A stretch of 64,000 bases of DNA from Xanthostigma xanthostigma. Its lineage: Eukaryota; Arthropoda; Insecta; Raphidioptera; Raphidiidae. Within the stretch, counting starts at the first letter, position 1. Each line of letters starts with the position of its first letter. The notes beneath the pieces are model-generated. The model had not been told where the DNA came from, made no database searches, and saw only the letters and a list, made by a program, of their open reading frames with translations. Below are positions 63,904 through 64,000 of this stretch, piece by piece. Both the position numbers and the translations under genes were made by a program. The stretch lies in assembly GCA_963575645.1 (NCBI GenBank), contig OY754468.1:49053665-49117664 (forward strand). The letters run 5' to 3'.

Positions 63904-64000
63904 ATGATATACGGACGGAATCGAGTTTTTTGACAACCCTTCCTGCAGCCCAGCATTAAAATTTATAGGTTAGAAGTCTTTACTTCAATTTGGGAATCTT

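Overview
The window looks like AT-rich, intergenic or heterochromatic-type DNA from an arthropod, most likely an insect. I find no host protein-coding gene, no rRNA and no functional tRNA. Almost every recognisable segment is a dead or non-autonomous mobile element. The evidence is structural: target-site duplications, terminal inverted repeats, Helitron ends, solo LTRs, and decayed pieces of transposase and reverse transcriptase. The mix (Helitrons, Penelope-like elements, mariner-like transposase remnants, hAT MITEs, Jockey/CR1-type LINE tails) is typical of insects. I cannot name the species.

Layout. 1-10.7 kb: MITEs, Helitrons (3241, 7436, 9235), a hAT with a nested foldback (4273), an inverted-tandem block (6.2-7.0 kb) and the first Penelope-like insertion (8573). 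10.7-20.3 kb: a family sharing the motif ACGTGATAACGT (11674, 13948), a Helitron split by a Penelope-like element (12385), a 33-bp perfect hairpin (13239), a mariner transposase pseudogene split by a MITE (15.3-16.3 kb) and a satellite (17.1-18.3 kb). 20.3-30.4 kb: Penelope-like elements, Helitrons, deleted mariner-type copies (23852), a giant foldback (26966), LINE fragments, a solo LTR (28650) and a Helitron carrying a tRNA-Lys-like module (29774). 30.9-42.8 kb: Penelope-like insertions (31409, 33806, 35539, 38481), an inverted SINE pair, a second mariner-type copy (37170), an 18-unit 55-bp minisatellite made of a Helitron 3' terminus (40841-41830) and a second solo LTR (42147). 43-53.7 kb: hATs with 8-bp duplications and large foldbacks (44752, 46.0-47.9 kb, 48630). 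54-64 kb: two more tRNA-bearing Helitrons (54269, 57913), Helitrons and Penelope-like insertions (55394, 56286, 57036), and a nearly feature-free tail ending in a small Helitron (62866).

The most coherent system is a set of short Penelope-like insertions of several sequence subfamilies. They share inverted pseudo-LTR ends in the best copies, a CTGAAGA-stem-GAAACG motif resembling a hammerhead ribozyme core whose stem covaries between copies, and 12-14 bp target-site duplications at ten loci. One copy keeps a C-terminal Penelope-like coding tail, which ties the family together. Two copies sit inside Helitrons, which gives their exact insertion sites. The second notable theme is Helitrons acting as vehicles: one subfamily has picked up a tRNA-Lys-like Pol III module, and another has its 3' end amplified into a minisatellite.
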